Part shown: positions 23,493 to 24,710 of the stretch, one piece after another
Position numbering within the stretch: position 1 is the first letter of the stretch
Layout of the letters: every line of letters begins with the position of its first letter
NCBI GenBank assembly: GCA_025350445.1
Contig: JANXXV010000465.1
Coordinates: 1-24,710, forward strand
Origin: Bryobacteraceae bacterium
GTDB lineage: Bacteria; Acidobacteriota; Terriglobia; Bryobacterales; Bryobacteraceae
Direction of reading: 5' to 3'
Length of the DNA: 24,710 nucleotides
Position numbers and translations under genes: made by a program
The notes under the pieces: generated by a model
What the model was told of the DNA's origin: nothing
Database searches by the model: none
What the model saw: only the letters and a program-made list of their open reading frames with translations

Positions 23493-24710
23493 CTAGCGAT
23501 CCGTCTACGCCGCGGACGGTGGTCCAACTGTCGCCCGGGGGCACGGGCGCGGGCGGATACTTGAGGGCCTCTTCGTCTTTAATGTCGATGCCAAGACCGG
23601 GCTCGCCGTTGCCGTAGAGATAGCCGCCGCGGAGTTTCAGAGTTCCCGGTAGCAGGTCGTGTACGCCGGGCGGGAAGTGGTTCTCTTCCTGGATTCCAAA
23701 ACTGGGTATGGTGAGGTCGACATGGTAGGCGGCGATTTGATTCACCGGATCGTTGTCGCCTCCTTCCTGCCAAGCGGTACGGACACCGAAATCCTCACAG
23801 AGGTGCGCTATCTTCCGGGCGGCGGTGATGCCACCAACCTGCGAGACTCTGGTTCGGATGAAATCGACGATGCGTTCTGAAATTAATGGGATATACTCCA
23901 GCGGACTGGTGAAGAGTTCCCCCATCGCCATTGGCGTGGTAGTTACTTCCTTGATGCGGCGGAACCATTTGATTTGCTCCGGAGGCAGGATGTCCTCGAC
24001 GAAGAACATGCGATAGGGCTCCATACGTTTGGCGAATTCCACCGCGCCGGTGGGCGTGAGATGTTCATGCACGTCATGGAGCAGTTTCACATCGGTACCC
24101 AGTTTCACACGCAGGTGTTCAAAGAGCTTGGGGACCACTTCGAGATATACGTCCTCGTCGAATGCCACGCCTTTGAATCCGGTCTCTGGACGGCTGCTCT
24201 TTCCCGGAGGGATCATCCCGCCGCCGCCATAGCCGCCCATCTGAGCGCGAACGTGGCGGTAGCCTTCCTCCATATATTTGCGGACGTTCTCAGTGACGTC
24301 ATTCGGGTCGCGTCCGTCGGCGTGCGCGTACATCGGAACGGCATCGCGCACTTTGCCGCCCAGCAGTTCATACACGGGCATATTGGCCCGTTTGCCTTTG
24401 ATATCCCACAGCGCCATGTCGAGCGCGCTCAGGATGTTGTTCTGAATGGTGCTGTTGCGCCAGTACGCGCGGACATTGGTGCTCTGCCAAAGGTCTTCGA
24501 TTTGCGCCGGATTTTTGCCGATCCAGAAGGGTGCGTATTGTTTCTCGATGGCTGCGGCAACGGCCGCGGCCTGGTTCAGGTTACTGGCGGAGCCGATTCC
24601 GTAGAGGCCGGGCTCGGAGGTGAGAATTTTAAGGAATACCCATTGGTAGTTATGCCCCGCGCTGGTCGGGATCACCTTGACGCCGGTGATTTTCAGCTCC
24701 GGAAGGCCGC
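23482..24710 (-). CDS. Enolase-superfamily dehydratase (ManD/RspA-like), 5' truncated by window end
   Basis: At least 409 codons are visible. The frame continues upstream through KITGVKVIPTS to the right edge, so the true start lies beyond 24710. The family layout is complete otherwise: an N-terminal capping region, then the (beta/alpha)7-beta barrel with metal ligands D (VKLLHDVHEHLTP), E (MFFVEDILPPE) and E (PMAMGELFTSP). It ends with QEGGDNDPVNQIAAYHVDL and PSFGIQEENHFP. The D-V-H element with the acidic trio is typical of mannonate/gluconate-type dehydratases. The usual WHGPGD barrel end is replaced by WQEGGDNDP, so sugar-acid specificity cannot be assumed. The closing stop overlaps the small membrane protein gene (convergent). 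Confidence 0.88.
   Translation of the reverse strand, partial: GLPELKITGVKVIPTSAGHNYQWVFLKILTSEPGLYGIGSASNLNQAAAVAAAIEKQYAPFWIGKNPAQIEDLWQSTNVRAYWRNSTIQNNILSALDMALWDIKGKRANMPVYELLGGKVRDAVPMYAHADGRDPNDVTENVRKYMEEGYRHVRAQMGGYGGGGMIPPGKSSRPETGFKGVAFDEDVYLEVVPKLFEHLRVKLGTDVKLLHDVHEHLTPTGAVEFAKRMEPYRMFFVEDILPPEQIKWFRRIKEVTTTPMAMGELFTSPLEYIPLISERIVDFIRTRVSQVGGITAARKIAHLCEDFGVRTAWQEGGDNDPVNQIAAYHVDLTIPSFGIQEENHFPPGVHDLLPGTLKLRGGYLYGNGEPGLGIDIKDEEALKYPPAPVPPGDSWTTVRGVDGSLVKP

Noticed and set aside
23498..23508. GATCCGTCTAC word also found near 22547, as a possible repeated ECF promoter
   Set aside because: The second copy is inside the 3' end of the dehydratase gene with no -35 partner or gene start. 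Coincidence is likely.

Overview
The window is GC-rich and densely coded. It looks like chromosomal DNA of an Acidobacteriota member, most like the Solibacter/Bryobacter group. This rests on family content only: two very large Oar-like TonB-dependent receptors with an N-terminal carboxypeptidase-regulatory-like domain, a DUF1549/DUF1553 + DUF1501 cassette shared with Planctomycetes, Tat-exported TIM-barrel proteins and an ECF sigma factor with a small membrane partner. No rRNA, tRNA or CRISPR array was seen.

Layout. Bases 1-256 hold nothing I can support. 257-3733 (-) is the first TonB receptor, with its own promoter and a leader hairpin. 3875-4822 (+) is a secreted NHL beta-propeller. 4819-7976 (-) is a coupled operon: a broken secreted protein, a Gfo/Idh/MocA oxidoreductase and a cog3964-type amidohydrolase. 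Divergent from it, 8083-11148 (+) is a tight operon: phosphotriesterase-family hydrolase, SelA-like PLP enzyme and two half-size DMT-like membrane proteins. 11064-11894 (-) is a FadR-type GntR regulator that overlaps the transporter 3' end. 11988-15199 (-) is a second TonB receptor split by one frameshift. 15326-16534 (+) and 16670-18175 (-) are two TIM-barrel, glycosidase-like proteins, with a 110-bp MITE-like element between them. 18425-22511 (+) is a DUF1549/DUF1553, DUF1501 and SUMF1 cassette behind a near-consensus promoter. 22564-23492 (+) is an ECF sigma factor plus small membrane protein. 23482-24710 (-) is an enolase-superfamily dehydratase whose start lies beyond the window.

How it fits together. 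The same unusual palindrome, TTTG-N3-TATnATA-N3-CAAA, lies at 7976-7996 and 15229-15249, each 22 bp downstream of a TTGACA box, with identical geometry over 49 bp. A degenerate half copy overlaps the promoter of the 18175 (-) gene. These sites link the hydrolase, PLP, oxidoreductase, transporter, TonB receptor and glycosidase-like genes into one proposed regulon, most simply controlled by the GntR/FCD protein encoded in its middle. I infer a substrate-specific uptake and catabolism locus of unknown substrate, possibly an amino- or hydroxy-acid sugar derivative or its ester. Two of the first genes behind these operators carry frame lesions, so the locus may be decaying, or the sequence may contain small errors.
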